Position numbers and translations under genes: made by a program. A DNA stretch of 64,000 nt from Caldithrix sp964468415 (GTDB lineage: Bacteria; Calditrichota; Calditrichia; Calditrichales; Calditrichaceae). The notes beneath the pieces were generated by a model that made no database searches, was not told the DNA's origin, and saw only the letters and a list, made by a program, of their open reading frames with translations. Location: assembly GCA_964468415.1 (NCBI GenBank), contig CAYXUS010000160.1:1-64000 (forward strand), given 5' to 3'. This document shows positions 52,198-60,568 of the stretch, piece after piece; positions within the stretch are counted from its first letter, which is position 1; each line of letters starts with the position of its first letter.

Positions 52198-53103
52198 TTA
52201 TTTTTTAGGCGGCTTGCGCTTTCGGCGGTAGCGAACAAAAAGTGCCGGGTCTAATTTTTCCATGTAGGCTTCCTGATCTTCGATTAACCCCGCTTTGTTT
52301 TTCAGAACAAAGCGGGCATATTCCGCTACGAACAGACAACGGGCAAAATGACGGTACCGTTCGGCCGCCGTGTACTTGACGCGAATAATACGTTCGTTTT
52401 GTTCCTTTTGCACCATAAGTTTAAAAAACTTCGGGTCTTTTTCGATAACCAAAAAATTACGGTACCAGGCTTCGAACACCAGGCGCCACAAAGCCGCATC
52501 GCGTCGTCCGGTTTGGGTAAAAAGACGCCCGAACAATAGCTTAAACTGAGAAAGGTACATATCGTCTTCGTACAGTTGATCGGCAGCCAAAAACAAATTT
52601 TGCGTCAGCAGGGCGATCGCCTCGCGCTGACGGTCGGTTTGCATGGAAACATGCCCCAAAAAGACCCGGGCCTCCACGCTGGAAAAATCTTTTTCCAGAT
52701 GTTTTTTCAGGAACACTTCGGCAGCCGGATAATCGCGTAACAGGCAATGAAACACCCCATGCAAAAGCAACGAGGCATCTTCTTGACGTTGAAAACGTTC
52801 GGAATAGATTTTTTTTAGCAGCTCTAAAAAAAGATCGTATGTGTACTTATGAATTTGTCGCTCGAAAAAACGCCGCCGAATCTTTCGAAACTGAGCCAGC
52901 AAAACATCGGCATATTCAATGTTGCGCGGATCCGATTCCTGCAAAAGACGCCTGATCTCATTGTAAATTTGGGAATACTCCACACGGGCTGTAATCCTGT
53001 AATATTCTTCCCATTTGGCGAGTGCCTCATCAAACCGCATGTCCGCAAACGCACTTTCCGCTTCTTTCAGCAAAAAATCGAACTGATCCCACAATGTGGC
53101 CAT
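52198..53103 (-). CDS. TPR-like helical protein, unknown function
   Basis: 301 residues, cytoplasmic (no signal). The sequence is a series of paired amphipathic helices like degenerate TPRs, for example FDEALAKWEEYYRI, YPAAEVFLKKHLEKD, EARVFLGHVSMQTDRQREAIALL. The end is strongly basic (YRRKRKPPKK). I do not recognise a family. It has its own promoter and lies downstream of the GGDEF gene on the same strand. Confidence 0.7.
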   Translation of the reverse strand: MATLWDQFDFLLKEAESAFADMRFDEALAKWEEYYRITARVEYSQIYNEIRRLLQESDPRNIEYADVLLAQFRKIRRRFFERQIHKYTYDLFLELLKKIYSERFQRQEDASLLLHGVFHCLLRDYPAAEVFLKKHLEKDFSSVEARVFLGHVSMQTDRQREAIALLTQNLFLAADQLYEDDMYLSQFKLLFGRLFTQTGRRDAALWRLVFEAWYRNFLVIEKDPKFFKLMVQKEQNERIIRVKYTAAERYRHFARCLFVAEYARFVLKNKAGLIEDQEAYMEKLDPALFVRYRRKRKPPKK

Positions 53104-53134
53104 AGTTTTTCCCGCATTAATGAAGTAACGCTAA

Positions 53135-53163
53135 AAGATACTCGTAAAATTGATTGTATTCAA
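53135..53163 (-). promoter_or_regulatory. Promoter of the TPR-like gene
   Basis: TTGAAT (53163-53158) and TATCTT (53140-53135), 17-bp spacer. Confidence 0.5.
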
Positions 53164-53181
53164 TAAAAGAAGACGGCAGAA

Positions 53182-54147
53182 TTACTCTTTTTTAAAGACG
53201 ACAATCCGGTTGCGCCCGCTGTTTTTAGCCTGATACAAAGCCATATCGGCCTGATGAATAACCATTTGCGGCGCTCCCAGCCCTTTGATATCGGAAACGC
53301 CCGCGCTAAAGGTAATTTTAATTTGCTGTCCGTCAAACCGGATTACCATTTTTCGAACAATGTTTAAAAGGCGGGACACATAGTGATACATTTTCTCCGC
53401 ACACATCGTGTTCGAAATAAGCACAAACTCTTCCCCGCCGTAACGAAAGGCAAAGTCCTGCTCTTCACGCAAATTATTTAATAACACTTTTGCCAGAGCC
53501 TGTAAAACCCGATCCCCCGCTTCATGCCCGTAGCGATCATTCACGTTTTTAAAATGATCGATGTCCAGCATGGCAAACGAAAAGGCCACATTGGCCGTAA
53601 TGTATTGATGCCACAAATTTTCCATTAACAAATTCATCGAACGGCGGTTTAATAATTTGGTAAGAGGATCGGTACTGGCGGCTAACCGCATCCGTTCGTT
53701 TTCTTGTAGTAAATTGCTGGTCACACTGCTCAAGGCATCCAATTTGCTAATGGGACGAATTAAATTCTGAAAGCGCTTATTTGCTTTCATCAAATACACT
53801 TTTAAGGTTTCCCGGGAAAGAGGCAGCGAGAGCAAATAATTGACATGGGCTTTATTAATGGCCTGTTCCAAAAAACGGATGTCTGCGGAACTGGTAACAA
53901 GCATGCGCTGTGTCCAGGGATGATAATGCATGACCGAACGCAAAAATTCGATGCCTTTCATTTCGCCATCGATAATAGCCAGCACACAGGGTGATTTCTC
54001 AATAGCGCTCAGGTCCTGCAATTCGGCCAGATATTGGATTTCGTAGAAGGCAATTCCTAAATTATTGAGAATGGTTCGCAATTTTTCTTGAGAGGGATGC
54101 CCGGAACGGTACAAAACGACTCGTTCCGGCAATTTGTAGTTGACCAT
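53182..54147 (-). CDS. Diguanylate cyclase with a degenerate receiver domain
   Basis: 321 residues. The first 125 resemble a response-regulator receiver fold, with D60 in AIIDGEMKG at the phospho-acceptor place. The acidic pair after strand 1 and the Lys of strand 5 (here LSLPLS) are missing, so it may be a pseudo-receiver. A short helix leads to the GGDEF domain (about 155-320), with TDPLTKLLNRRS, MLDIDHFKNVND and the active GGEEF (237-241). The inhibitory I-site RxxD five residues before GGEEF is not present (EEQD). It should make cyclic di-GMP without product inhibition at that site. Confidence 0.92.
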   Translation of the reverse strand: MVNYKLPERVVLYRSGHPSQEKLRTILNNLGIAFYEIQYLAELQDLSAIEKSPCVLAIIDGEMKGIEFLRSVMHYHPWTQRMLVTSSADIRFLEQAINKAHVNYLLSLPLSRETLKVYLMKANKRFQNLIRPISKLDALSSVTSNLLQENERMRLAASTDPLTKLLNRRSMNLLMENLWHQYITANVAFSFAMLDIDHFKNVNDRYGHEAGDRVLQALAKVLLNNLREEQDFAFRYGGEEFVLISNTMCAEKMYHYVSRLLNIVRKMVIRFDGQQIKITFSAGVSDIKGLGAPQMVIHQADMALYQAKNSGRNRIVVFKKE

Positions 54148-54183
54148 TCTTACCCCATCTCTCGGTAAGGTTCCGGTATTTCT

Positions 54184-54227
54184 TTTCCGGACCAGGAAAA
54201 CGAACCTTTGCCCCGGACGAAGGTTCG
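54184..54227 (-). terminator. Probable terminator of the gatC-kdsB-pyrG operon
   Basis: A 10-bp stem (54201-54210 with 54218-54227, one mismatch) and 7-nt loop; on the minus strand it is followed by TTTTCC. A second small stem TTTTCC/GGAAAA (54184-54189, 54195-54200) adjoins it. The T-run is short, so the strength is uncertain. Confidence 0.6.
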
Positions 54228-54268
54228 AAAAATGTGTATTTTAATACTCGGATGGAGAAAAGAGGTCT

Positions 54269-55879
54269 TTAATGCGACGTATTTTTCAGGGCGGCTGCTA
54301 CAAAATCGCGGAACAAGGGATGTGCCTTGGCCACACGCGACTTTAACTCGGGATGGAACTGGCAGCCCACAAACCAGGGGTGATCGCGCAACTCGATCAT
54401 TTCCACCAAATCGCCGTCCGGCGAAAGAGCGCTGATAATCATGCCCGCATCTTCCAGTTCCAGACGATAGCTGTTGTTGAATTCGTAGCGGTGGCGATGG
54501 CGTTCGGCAATTTCCGGCGTGCCGTAGGCTTTAAAGGCCAGCGTGTCTTTGCGCAATTTGGCCGGGTAACTGCCCAGGCGCATGGTACCGCCCATACCCT
54601 TAATGGATTTTTGCGTTTCCATCAGGTGAATGACCGGATTACTTGTTTCGGGATCGAATTCCGTACTGTTGGCGTCTTTCTTGCCCAGCACGTTGCGCGC
54701 GTATTCGATGACCGCACACTGCAATCCCAGACAAATGCCGAAAAAGGGAACTTTGTTCTCGCGGGCGTATTTAATGGCCACCAGTTTGCCCTCAATGCCG
54801 CGTTCGCCGAATCCGCCGGGCACCAGAATGCCCTGCACATCGCCCAATTTTTCCTGCACGTTCTTTTCGTTCAATTCTTCGGTGTCGATCCATTTCAGTT
54901 CCACACGCACATCGTTTTCCATGCCGGCGTGTTCAAAGGCGGCCATAATGCTTTTGTAGGCATCCTGCAAAGAAACATATTTGCCGCAAATGGCAATTTT
55001 GACTTTGCGTTTCACTTTTTGGTAACGATCTATTTTTTTGCGCCACCATTCGATGTCCAGCTCCCGCTTTTCCAGATGCAGTTTGCTAAGCACCAATTCG
55101 TCGAATTTAACCTCGGCATATTGCAAAGGCACTTCGTAAATCAACTTTACGTCCAGCGCGTCGATCACCTCGTTGGCCGAAACATTGCAGAACAAACCGA
55201 TTTTCTGTTTCACATTGTCCGGCAAGGGACGATCGGAACGGCACAAAAGCATATCGGGCTGCAAACCGATTTCACGCAGGCGCATTACCGAGTGCTGCGT
55301 AGGCTTGGTTTTCAGTTCGTTGGCCCCGGCAATAAAGGGCACCAAAGTCAGGTGAATGACCAGCGTGTCTTCCGCCGGATGATTCAGGCGGAACTGACGA
55401 ATGGCTTCCAGAAAAGGCAAGCTTTCGATGTCGCCCACCGTACCGCCGATTTCCACAATTACGATTTCGGCATCGGTTTTTTCGCCCACATTAATAATTT
55501 TCTGATTGATGGCATCGGTAACGTGGGGAATCACCTGTACGGTAGCCCCCAAATAGTCGCCGCGCCGCTCTTTCTGAATGACTTCGTAATAAATTTGCCC
55601 GGCCGTGGCGTTGTTGTCACGCGTCATGTTCACATTCAAAAAGCGTTCGTAATGGCCCAAATCCAGATCGGTCTCCGCACCGTCGTCGGTGACGTACACC
55701 TCGCCGTGCTGATAGGGACTCATGGTACCCGGGTCCACATTAATGTAAGGATCGAGTTTGAGAATGGTCACTTTGTAACCGCGGGATTGCAGCAAAAAAC
55801 CCAATGAGGAACAGGCAATTCCTTTACCCAAAGAAGAAACAACGCCTCCGGTCAAAAAGATGTATTTACGCTTTTTCAT
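54269..55879 (-). CDS. pyrG: CTP synthase
   Basis: 536 residues. The N-terminal synthetase domain has the P-loop GGVVSSLGKG and the sites DPYINVDPGTMSP, GGTVGDIES. The C-terminal class I glutamine amidotransferase domain has the nucleophile in GICLGLQ and the later His/Glu (QFHPEL). It converts UTP to CTP with glutamine and ATP. Last gene of the gatC-kdsB-pyrG operon, 7 nt after kdsB, which uses CTP. Confidence 0.98.
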   Translation of the reverse strand: MKKRKYIFLTGGVVSSLGKGIACSSLGFLLQSRGYKVTILKLDPYINVDPGTMSPYQHGEVYVTDDGAETDLDLGHYERFLNVNMTRDNNATAGQIYYEVIQKERRGDYLGATVQVIPHVTDAINQKIINVGEKTDAEIVIVEIGGTVGDIESLPFLEAIRQFRLNHPAEDTLVIHLTLVPFIAGANELKTKPTQHSVMRLREIGLQPDMLLCRSDRPLPDNVKQKIGLFCNVSANEVIDALDVKLIYEVPLQYAEVKFDELVLSKLHLEKRELDIEWWRKKIDRYQKVKRKVKIAICGKYVSLQDAYKSIMAAFEHAGMENDVRVELKWIDTEELNEKNVQEKLGDVQGILVPGGFGERGIEGKLVAIKYARENKVPFFGICLGLQCAVIEYARNVLGKKDANSTEFDPETSNPVIHLMETQKSIKGMGGTMRLGSYPAKLRKDTLAFKAYGTPEIAERHRHRYEFNNSYRLELEDAGMIISALSPDGDLVEMIELRDHPWFVGCQFHPELKSRVAKAHPLFRDFVAAALKNTSH

Positions 55880-55886
55880 GGTACCC

Positions 55887-56636
55887 TTACTTTTTCTGAT
55901 TTAAACGCTGATTTAATTTTTCCAAGTCTTGCGGCGTATCGACACTAAGCGATTCGTATTCGGTTTGCACCGTAAAAATTTTTCGCCCGTTTTCCAGAAC
56001 ACGCAATTGTTCCAGCCGTTCGGCCTGTTCCAGGCGCGCGGGAGGCCAGGTGGTAAATTCCAGCAAAAACGGTTTGCGATACGCGTAAATGCCCACGTGT
56101 TTGAAGAAAGGAAAATGTTCCGGCCATTCGCTCTGCTCCGCAACATCCCGTAAATACGGAATGACGGAACGCGTAAAATAAAGCGCCCAACCCTCTTTAT
56201 CGATGACTACCCGCACCAAATTGGGATCGACCAGTTCTTCGTAGCGGGTAATGCGTTTTACGGGCGTTGCCAGATGCACATCGTTCCGGTGCACAAATAC
56301 ATGTGCCAGAGCATCGAGCAATTCCGGCTGCACAAAGGGCTCGTCGCCCTGCAAATTGATGACCACATCCACGGCTTCGTTCTTTACGGCAAAGGCAACC
56401 CGATCGGTTCCGGAAGGCAGTTCCGAGGGCGTCATCACGGCCTGACCGCCAAAGCTTTGTACTGTTTGCAAAATACGACGATCGTCCGTGGCTACCAGCA
56501 CCCGATCGATACTTTTGGCCTGCACCGCTTTTTCGTACACCCATTGGATCATCGGTTTGTCGCCAATTAGGGCCAGAGGTTTACCGGGAAAGCGGGTGGA
56601 ACCGTAGCGGGCCGGAATGACGCACCAAATGTTCAT
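55887..56636 (-). CDS. kdsB: CMP-KDO synthetase (3-deoxy-manno-octulosonate cytidylyltransferase)
   Basis: 249 residues. Nucleotidyltransferase signature IPARYGSTRFPGKPL (7-21), VLVATDDRRI, INLQGDEPF, and the C-terminal ESLSVDTPQDL. It activates KDO with CTP for lipid A core synthesis, so the cell makes LPS. Its ATG overlaps the gatC stop (ATGA). Encoded beside pyrG, the source of its CTP. Confidence 0.96.
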   Translation of the reverse strand: MNIWCVIPARYGSTRFPGKPLALIGDKPMIQWVYEKAVQAKSIDRVLVATDDRRILQTVQSFGGQAVMTPSELPSGTDRVAFAVKNEAVDVVINLQGDEPFVQPELLDALAHVFVHRNDVHLATPVKRITRYEELVDPNLVRVVIDKEGWALYFTRSVIPYLRDVAEQSEWPEHFPFFKHVGIYAYRKPFLLEFTTWPPARLEQAERLEQLRVLENGRKIFTVQTEYESLSVDTPQDLEKLNQRLNQKK

Positions 56637-56923
56637 TTGTGCACAACCTTCGGAACGCTAAAATAGTTGCCTTTGCGCCGCGGCGCATTGGCCAGGGCCT
56701 CTTCCGGTTTTAGCGAAGGCTGGCGCACATCTTCGCGAAACACGTTTTCCATTTGCAAAGGATGGGCCAACGGCGGCACGTCTTCGGTGTCCAGTTCGTT
56801 CAGTTGATCCATGTATTCCAGAATTTTGTTCAACTGCTGCGTTATTTGCGGCAGCTCTTGCTCGCTCAAGCGCAGCTTTGCCAGCCGGGCAATGTATTGC
56901 ACATCTTCTACGGAAACCGACAC
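56633..56923 (-). CDS. gatC: Asp/Glu-tRNA amidotransferase subunit C
   Basis: 96 residues from a GTG with AGGAGA upstream. The standard GatC features are all there: VEDVQYIARLAKLRLSEQE, QLNKILEYMDQLNELDTEDVPPL (about 30-52), and the C-terminal REDVRQPSLKPEEALANAP...YFSVPKVV. It stabilises GatA in the transamidation of Glu-tRNA-Gln/Asp-tRNA-Asn. gatA and gatB are not in the window. Confidence 0.95.
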   Translation of the reverse strand: MSVSVEDVQYIARLAKLRLSEQELPQITQQLNKILEYMDQLNELDTEDVPPLAHPLQMENVFREDVRQPSLKPEEALANAPRRKGNYFSVPKVVHK

Positions 56924-56994
56924 GAATTCTCCTAATTATTTTGTCTTATGGCGGAACAATAATAAACCTTGCACCCACTATTTTTGAAAATACA

Positions 56995-57023
56995 ATTTTA
57001 ACATCTTCGCCCTAATAATTCAA
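56995..57023 (-). promoter_or_regulatory. Promoter of the gatC-kdsB-pyrG operon
   Basis: TTGAAT (57023-57018) and TAAAAT (57000-56995), 17-bp spacer, 72 nt before gatC. Confidence 0.55.
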
Positions 57024-57165
57024 GTTTAATTCGTCTTCTAAAAAGCCGTGCAATTCGGGAAGGAAAACGCAGAAGGATTAAAGGCCACAATACGTTGCCG
57101 CATTTGGCGGGTTAATAAATCTTACGCGTAAAGGCAGAAAAAAATTTCGAATTTCGGAATGTTGC

Positions 57166-58185
57166 TTAGCGAATGGGAATGCTTTCCCCGAAAATTTCGG
57201 AGTAATCGGCAATGTGTTTTAGAACCGAATCACCCTGAGCGGAGGTTAGCAGGCGGGGTTGCCAATAATCGACCTGCACGGGTAAAAAGCGTACTGCCCA
57301 TTTTTGCGGATGGCGGGCATTAATATTCACCTGCAGCACGGCCGTCTGGTAGTGGGTACGGTACAGCCCTCCGAAAATGAAATTGCCCAGAGAATAGACG
57401 ATTATTTTGCCTTTGTACTTTTCCACGCCCTGCAACACATGGGGATGATGCCCCACAATCAAATCCGCTCCGTAATCGATAACGCGATGGGCAAACTTAA
57501 TTTGGTGCGTGCGCGGGAAATGCTCCTTTTCAAATCCCCAGTGAAAAATAACCACCAAAAAATCCACTTTTGGCCGCAAGGCGCGCACATCGTCCCGAAT
57601 AAAACGCAGCCTGCGCAATGCCGTGCCCGGATCATTCTCACCGGCGGGATGCGATTCGGAATGGGCGCGTACACCGTAATAGGCCAAAAATCCGATGCGA
57701 ATTCCCTTGCGCTCAAAAATAACCGGTCGATGCGCCTGCGCAAAGTCCGCACCGGCGCCCACGTAGCGAATGCCCGCTTTTTTTAAGGTTTGCATGGTCT
57801 CCAACAAACCGGCAGCACCGTAATCGTAAATGTGATTGTTGGCAATATTAGCCAAATCCACTCCGCCGTCTTGCAGTACCCGCACCAAACGCGGAGGGGC
57901 CTTAAAGACAAACGGTTTTTCTCTGGCTTCGCTTGCCGTTGTCAGGGGATTTTCCAGATTAATAACGGAGAGATCGGCCTGTTTAAACCAAGGGATGCGC
58001 GCAAAGGCGTACGTGTAATTCCGTCCGATGTACTGCTGAAAATGCCTGGCCAGAACCACATCGCCGGTAAAGAGGATTTGCACCAGCGAATCGGGAGGAG
58101 CGGCCCGTAACGGGGCTAAACAAAAAGTAACGACAATAGCAATCAAATACGGAACACGCGCACAACGGCTTGGCAAAGTAACCAC
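57166..58185 (-). CDS. Exported CapA-family (PGA_cap) metallophosphoesterase-like protein
   Basis: 339 residues from a GTG. Signal peptide about 1-29 (hydrophobic LIAIVVTFCLAPLRA). The PGA_cap fold has LFTGDVVLARH, SVINLENPLTT, DLANIANNHIYDYGAAGL, FHWGFEKEH and VGHHPHVLQGVE, that is, D, E, N-N-H, H and G-H-H-P-H. CapA proteins act in poly-gamma-glutamate capsule anchoring; many relatives have other, unknown roles. No other capsule genes are nearby, so the specific role is open. Confidence 0.9.
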   Translation of the reverse strand: MVTLPSRCARVPYLIAIVVTFCLAPLRAAPPDSLVQILFTGDVVLARHFQQYIGRNYTYAFARIPWFKQADLSVINLENPLTTASEAREKPFVFKAPPRLVRVLQDGGVDLANIANNHIYDYGAAGLLETMQTLKKAGIRYVGAGADFAQAHRPVIFERKGIRIGFLAYYGVRAHSESHPAGENDPGTALRRLRFIRDDVRALRPKVDFLVVIFHWGFEKEHFPRTHQIKFAHRVIDYGADLIVGHHPHVLQGVEKYKGKIIVYSLGNFIFGGLYRTHYQTAVLQVNINARHPQKWAVRFLPVQVDYWQPRLLTSAQGDSVLKHIADYSEIFGESIPIR

Positions 58186-58204
58186 CTTCGGGGCCTGAGA
58201 AAGG

Positions 58205-59155
58205 TTAGTTTACTTTGGCGACGACCTGCTGATTCAGAATCTGATCGTCAAAGAAATAATGTGCCGGATTGAGGTGCTTGCCCCGCAACAAAACTTCGTA
58301 ATGGAGATGAGGCGCCGTGCTGATTCCGGTGTTGCCCACTTCTCCGATTTTTTCGCCGCGTTTCACTTTTTGGCCGCGTCGCACGACAATTTTGCTCAAA
58401 TGGCCGTAGCGCGTTTCAAACCCATATTTGTGGTTGAGAATGATCATCTTTCCATAGCCACCGTTGTAACCGGCAAACTTTACGACGCCATCGGCCGAGG
58501 CATACACCGGCGTCCCGCTCGGCGAGCTAATGTCCACCCCTTCATGAAAGCGCATTACGCGATAGATGGGATGAAAACGCATGCCAAAAGGGCTGGAAAT
58601 AACCCCGTGAATCACAGGTCGCAGGGCAGGTAAATATTGAATGGAATCTTGCTTTTTGTAAAAGGTTTGCAGTAAGCTTTGGTAGCTTTCTTTTTCCAGC
58701 TTTACTTCGCGTTCCAGCTGACTAATGGTTTTCAACTGTTTGGAAAGATCGACTTTCGATTCAAAGCCGGACACTTCATCCAGAAGTTTGTAGTTGTAAT
58801 CGGAGCCACCAATACCTACCTTGCGGATGTCGCTGTTCAATTTCGGAACGCCCAACACCGTCCGCAATTGATCATCTTCCGCGGCAATCTTTGCCATTTG
58901 CTGGTGCAAATCTTTGATCTTCTGGCTCATTTCCACCAGACGATTTTGCAGCACCATGTTGGTACGCAGCAAACGCTTCATTTCCGAGGTCATGCTGGAA
59001 TCGACAATAATATCCAGCCCAAACTTTCCTACCACCAAAAATACGATTAAAAATACACTGATAAAGGAAATAAGTTTCCAGCGAGAGATTTTTACTTCTT
59101 TAATGGTGCGGTGATCTCTGGAGACGAAAATCAGGCGAGATTCATCCTTATTCAT
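58205..59155 (-). CDS. Membrane-anchored M23 peptidoglycan peptidase, second
   Basis: 316 residues. Cytoplasmic lead, one membrane helix (about 28-46), coiled coil (58-165), and a LytM/M23 domain (185-300) with H204 and D208 (RFHEGVDI), H252 (YGHL), H283 and H285 (PHLHYE). All zinc ligands are present, so it is probably active in murein cleavage. It has the same layout as the enzyme at 31751 but lies beside the CapA-like gene and not next to bactofilin. It ends 20 nt before the CapA-like gene and may be co-transcribed with it. Confidence 0.93.
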   Translation of the reverse strand: MNKDESRLIFVSRDHRTIKEVKISRWKLISFISVFLIVFLVVGKFGLDIIVDSSMTSEMKRLLRTNMVLQNRLVEMSQKIKDLHQQMAKIAAEDDQLRTVLGVPKLNSDIRKVGIGGSDYNYKLLDEVSGFESKVDLSKQLKTISQLEREVKLEKESYQSLLQTFYKKQDSIQYLPALRPVIHGVISSPFGMRFHPIYRVMRFHEGVDISSPSGTPVYASADGVVKFAGYNGGYGKMIILNHKYGFETRYGHLSKIVVRRGQKVKRGEKIGEVGNTGISTAPHLHYEVLLRGKHLNPAHYFFDDQILNQQVVAKVN

Positions 59156-59225
59156 ACCCTGGCCCCTGAAAGTTTATGATTAAAAGCCTCTTCCCTACCA
59201 ATTGTGATTCGGATCAAAATATAAC

Positions 59226-59255
59226 AAAAAAAAACTCTGCTATCAAGCAGAGTTT
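59226..59255 (-). terminator. Terminator of the primary sigma factor gene
   Basis: Stem AAACTCTGC/GCAGAGTTT (59232-59240 with 59247-59255), 6-nt loop, then a run of T on the minus strand. Confidence 0.88.
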
Positions 59256-59292
59256 CTTGAAATTAAGAATATCTGCTAAAGTTTTTTTCGTT

Positions 59293-60138
59293 TTAGCCGA
59301 GGTAGTAGCGCAAAACTTTGCTCCGCGAGCTGTGCCGCAAGCGCCGCAAGGCCTTTTCCTTAATCTGACGAACACGCTCACGCGTCAATTTAAACTTAAC
59401 CCCGATTTCTTCCAGTGTGTGGGGTTTTTCCCCGTCCAGCCCGAAATACAGTTTCAGAATTTTGGCCTCGCGTGCCGTTAAAGTCGAAAGAATATGATTC
59501 ACCTCTTCTTTTAACGATTCGCCCATCACTTCCGAATCCGGCTCCGGGTCCTGCTGGTTCTGGATGATGTCGATCAACCGGCTGTCGCTGTTTTTCTGCA
59601 AAGGCGAATCCATGCTCACCGAGCGTGTAGCCATTTTGATGGTTTCGGTAATGTCACCCGAATCCACTTCCAGAACATTGGCAATTTCTTCCGGTGTCGG
59701 CTCGCGTTCGTATTCCTGCTCTAACTGACTGTAAACCTTACCGATTTTGGTCAGCGTTCCCACTCGGTTCAACGGTAAACGCACCAAGCGCGACTGCTCG
59801 GCAATGGCCTGCAAAATGGATTGTTTAATCCACCAAACGGCGTACGAAATAAACTTGAATCCGCGGGTTTCGTCAAAACGATAAGCGGCCTTCATCAGGC
59901 CCAAATTGCCTTCGTTAATTAAATCTTCCAGCGAAAGCCCGTAATTTTGGTACGATTTGGCCACGCTGACCACAAAGCGCAGATTGGCGCTTACCAGTTT
60001 CTTTAGCGCTTTCTGGTCGTTCTGCTTGATGCGCTTGGCCAGCTCAATTTCTTCCTCCGGCGTCAGCAAGGGCACTTCGCCAATTTCCCGCAGATAATTC
60101 TCGAGGGATTGATTTTTACTAATAAAAAAATCGCTCAC
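59293..60138 (-). CDS. rpoD: Primary sigma factor, short Bacteroidetes type
   Basis: 281 residues from a GTG (AGGTTAA just upstream). Region 1.2 (LENYLREIGEVPLLTPEEE) comes directly at the N-terminus, so region 1.1 and the non-conserved region are missing. Region 2 is classical (ANLRFVVSVAKSYQNYGLSLEDLINEGN, about 51-78, and RFDETRGFKFISYAVWWIKQ). Regions 3 and 4 follow, with LTRERVRQIKEKALRRLR as the -35 binding HTH. Sequence and size match the primary sigma of Bacteroidetes/Chlorobi. As the likely housekeeping factor it would read the promoters listed in this window. Confidence 0.92.
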   Translation of the reverse strand: MSDFFISKNQSLENYLREIGEVPLLTPEEEIELAKRIKQNDQKALKKLVSANLRFVVSVAKSYQNYGLSLEDLINEGNLGLMKAAYRFDETRGFKFISYAVWWIKQSILQAIAEQSRLVRLPLNRVGTLTKIGKVYSQLEQEYEREPTPEEIANVLEVDSGDITETIKMATRSVSMDSPLQKNSDSRLIDIIQNQQDPEPDSEVMGESLKEEVNHILSTLTAREAKILKLYFGLDGEKPHTLEEIGVKFKLTRERVRQIKEKALRRLRHSSRSKVLRYYLG

Positions 60139-60160
60139 TTAACCTACCCCACTTTTTAGG

Positions 60161-60189
60161 TTAATATATTATGTTACGTTTGTATTCAA
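60161..60189 (-). promoter_or_regulatory. Promoter of the primary sigma factor gene
   Basis: TTGAAT (60189-60184) and TATTAA (60166-60161), 17-bp spacer, about 23 nt before the start. Confidence 0.45.
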
Positions 60190-60231
60190 CGGTTTCTTTT
60201 AGATTAAAATTTCATTCAATCCAAAAGTTCC

Positions 60232-60525
60232 CTATTTGTTCTTCAATTGTTTCAGTTGCTCTTTGTAGGCGTTTAATTCTTTTTCCAATTCCTTTATCTG
60301 CTCCAAAATATGCCGTTCCGGCAAATGACGCATTAAATCGGGAATTTCTTCTTTTTTGAACCTTTCGTACACCATGCCACCCAGCTCAAACAAACGCTCT
60401 TCCAGCTCCTTTTTTACGGCAATGATGTCTAATTTCAGTCGACTGATTTGCGCGATCTCATTGGATTTTTTATTGGCTTTTCTAAATTTTTCCTTAATTT
60501 TCTGAATGAGCCGTGTACGCGCCAA
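60232..60525 (-). CDS. Small charged coiled-coil protein, unknown function
   Basis: 97 residues from a TTG at 60525 (AAGGG 8 nt upstream; no ATG or GTG fits the N-terminal helix). Two helical blocks rich in Lys, Glu and Leu (about 5-60 and 65-97) with FELGGMVYERFKKEEIPDL between them, which recalls small cytoplasmic proteins near division or sigma genes. I cannot assign a family. It sits between deoB and the sigma factor gene on the same strand, 43 nt after deoB. Confidence 0.6.
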   Translation of the reverse strand: MARTRLIQKIKEKFRKANKKSNEIAQISRLKLDIIAVKKELEERLFELGGMVYERFKKEEIPDLMRHLPERHILEQIKELEKELNAYKEQLKQLKNK

Positions 60526-60568
60526 CCGAAACCCTTGCTCCTTATTTATAGGGTATCATCTATTGGAT

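Noticed and set aside
54353..55807. Long open frame (484 codons) on the plus strand
   Set aside because: It is the antisense shadow of pyrG. Its composition (His/Phe/Gln-rich) is typical of antisense frames, and it has no ribosome site.
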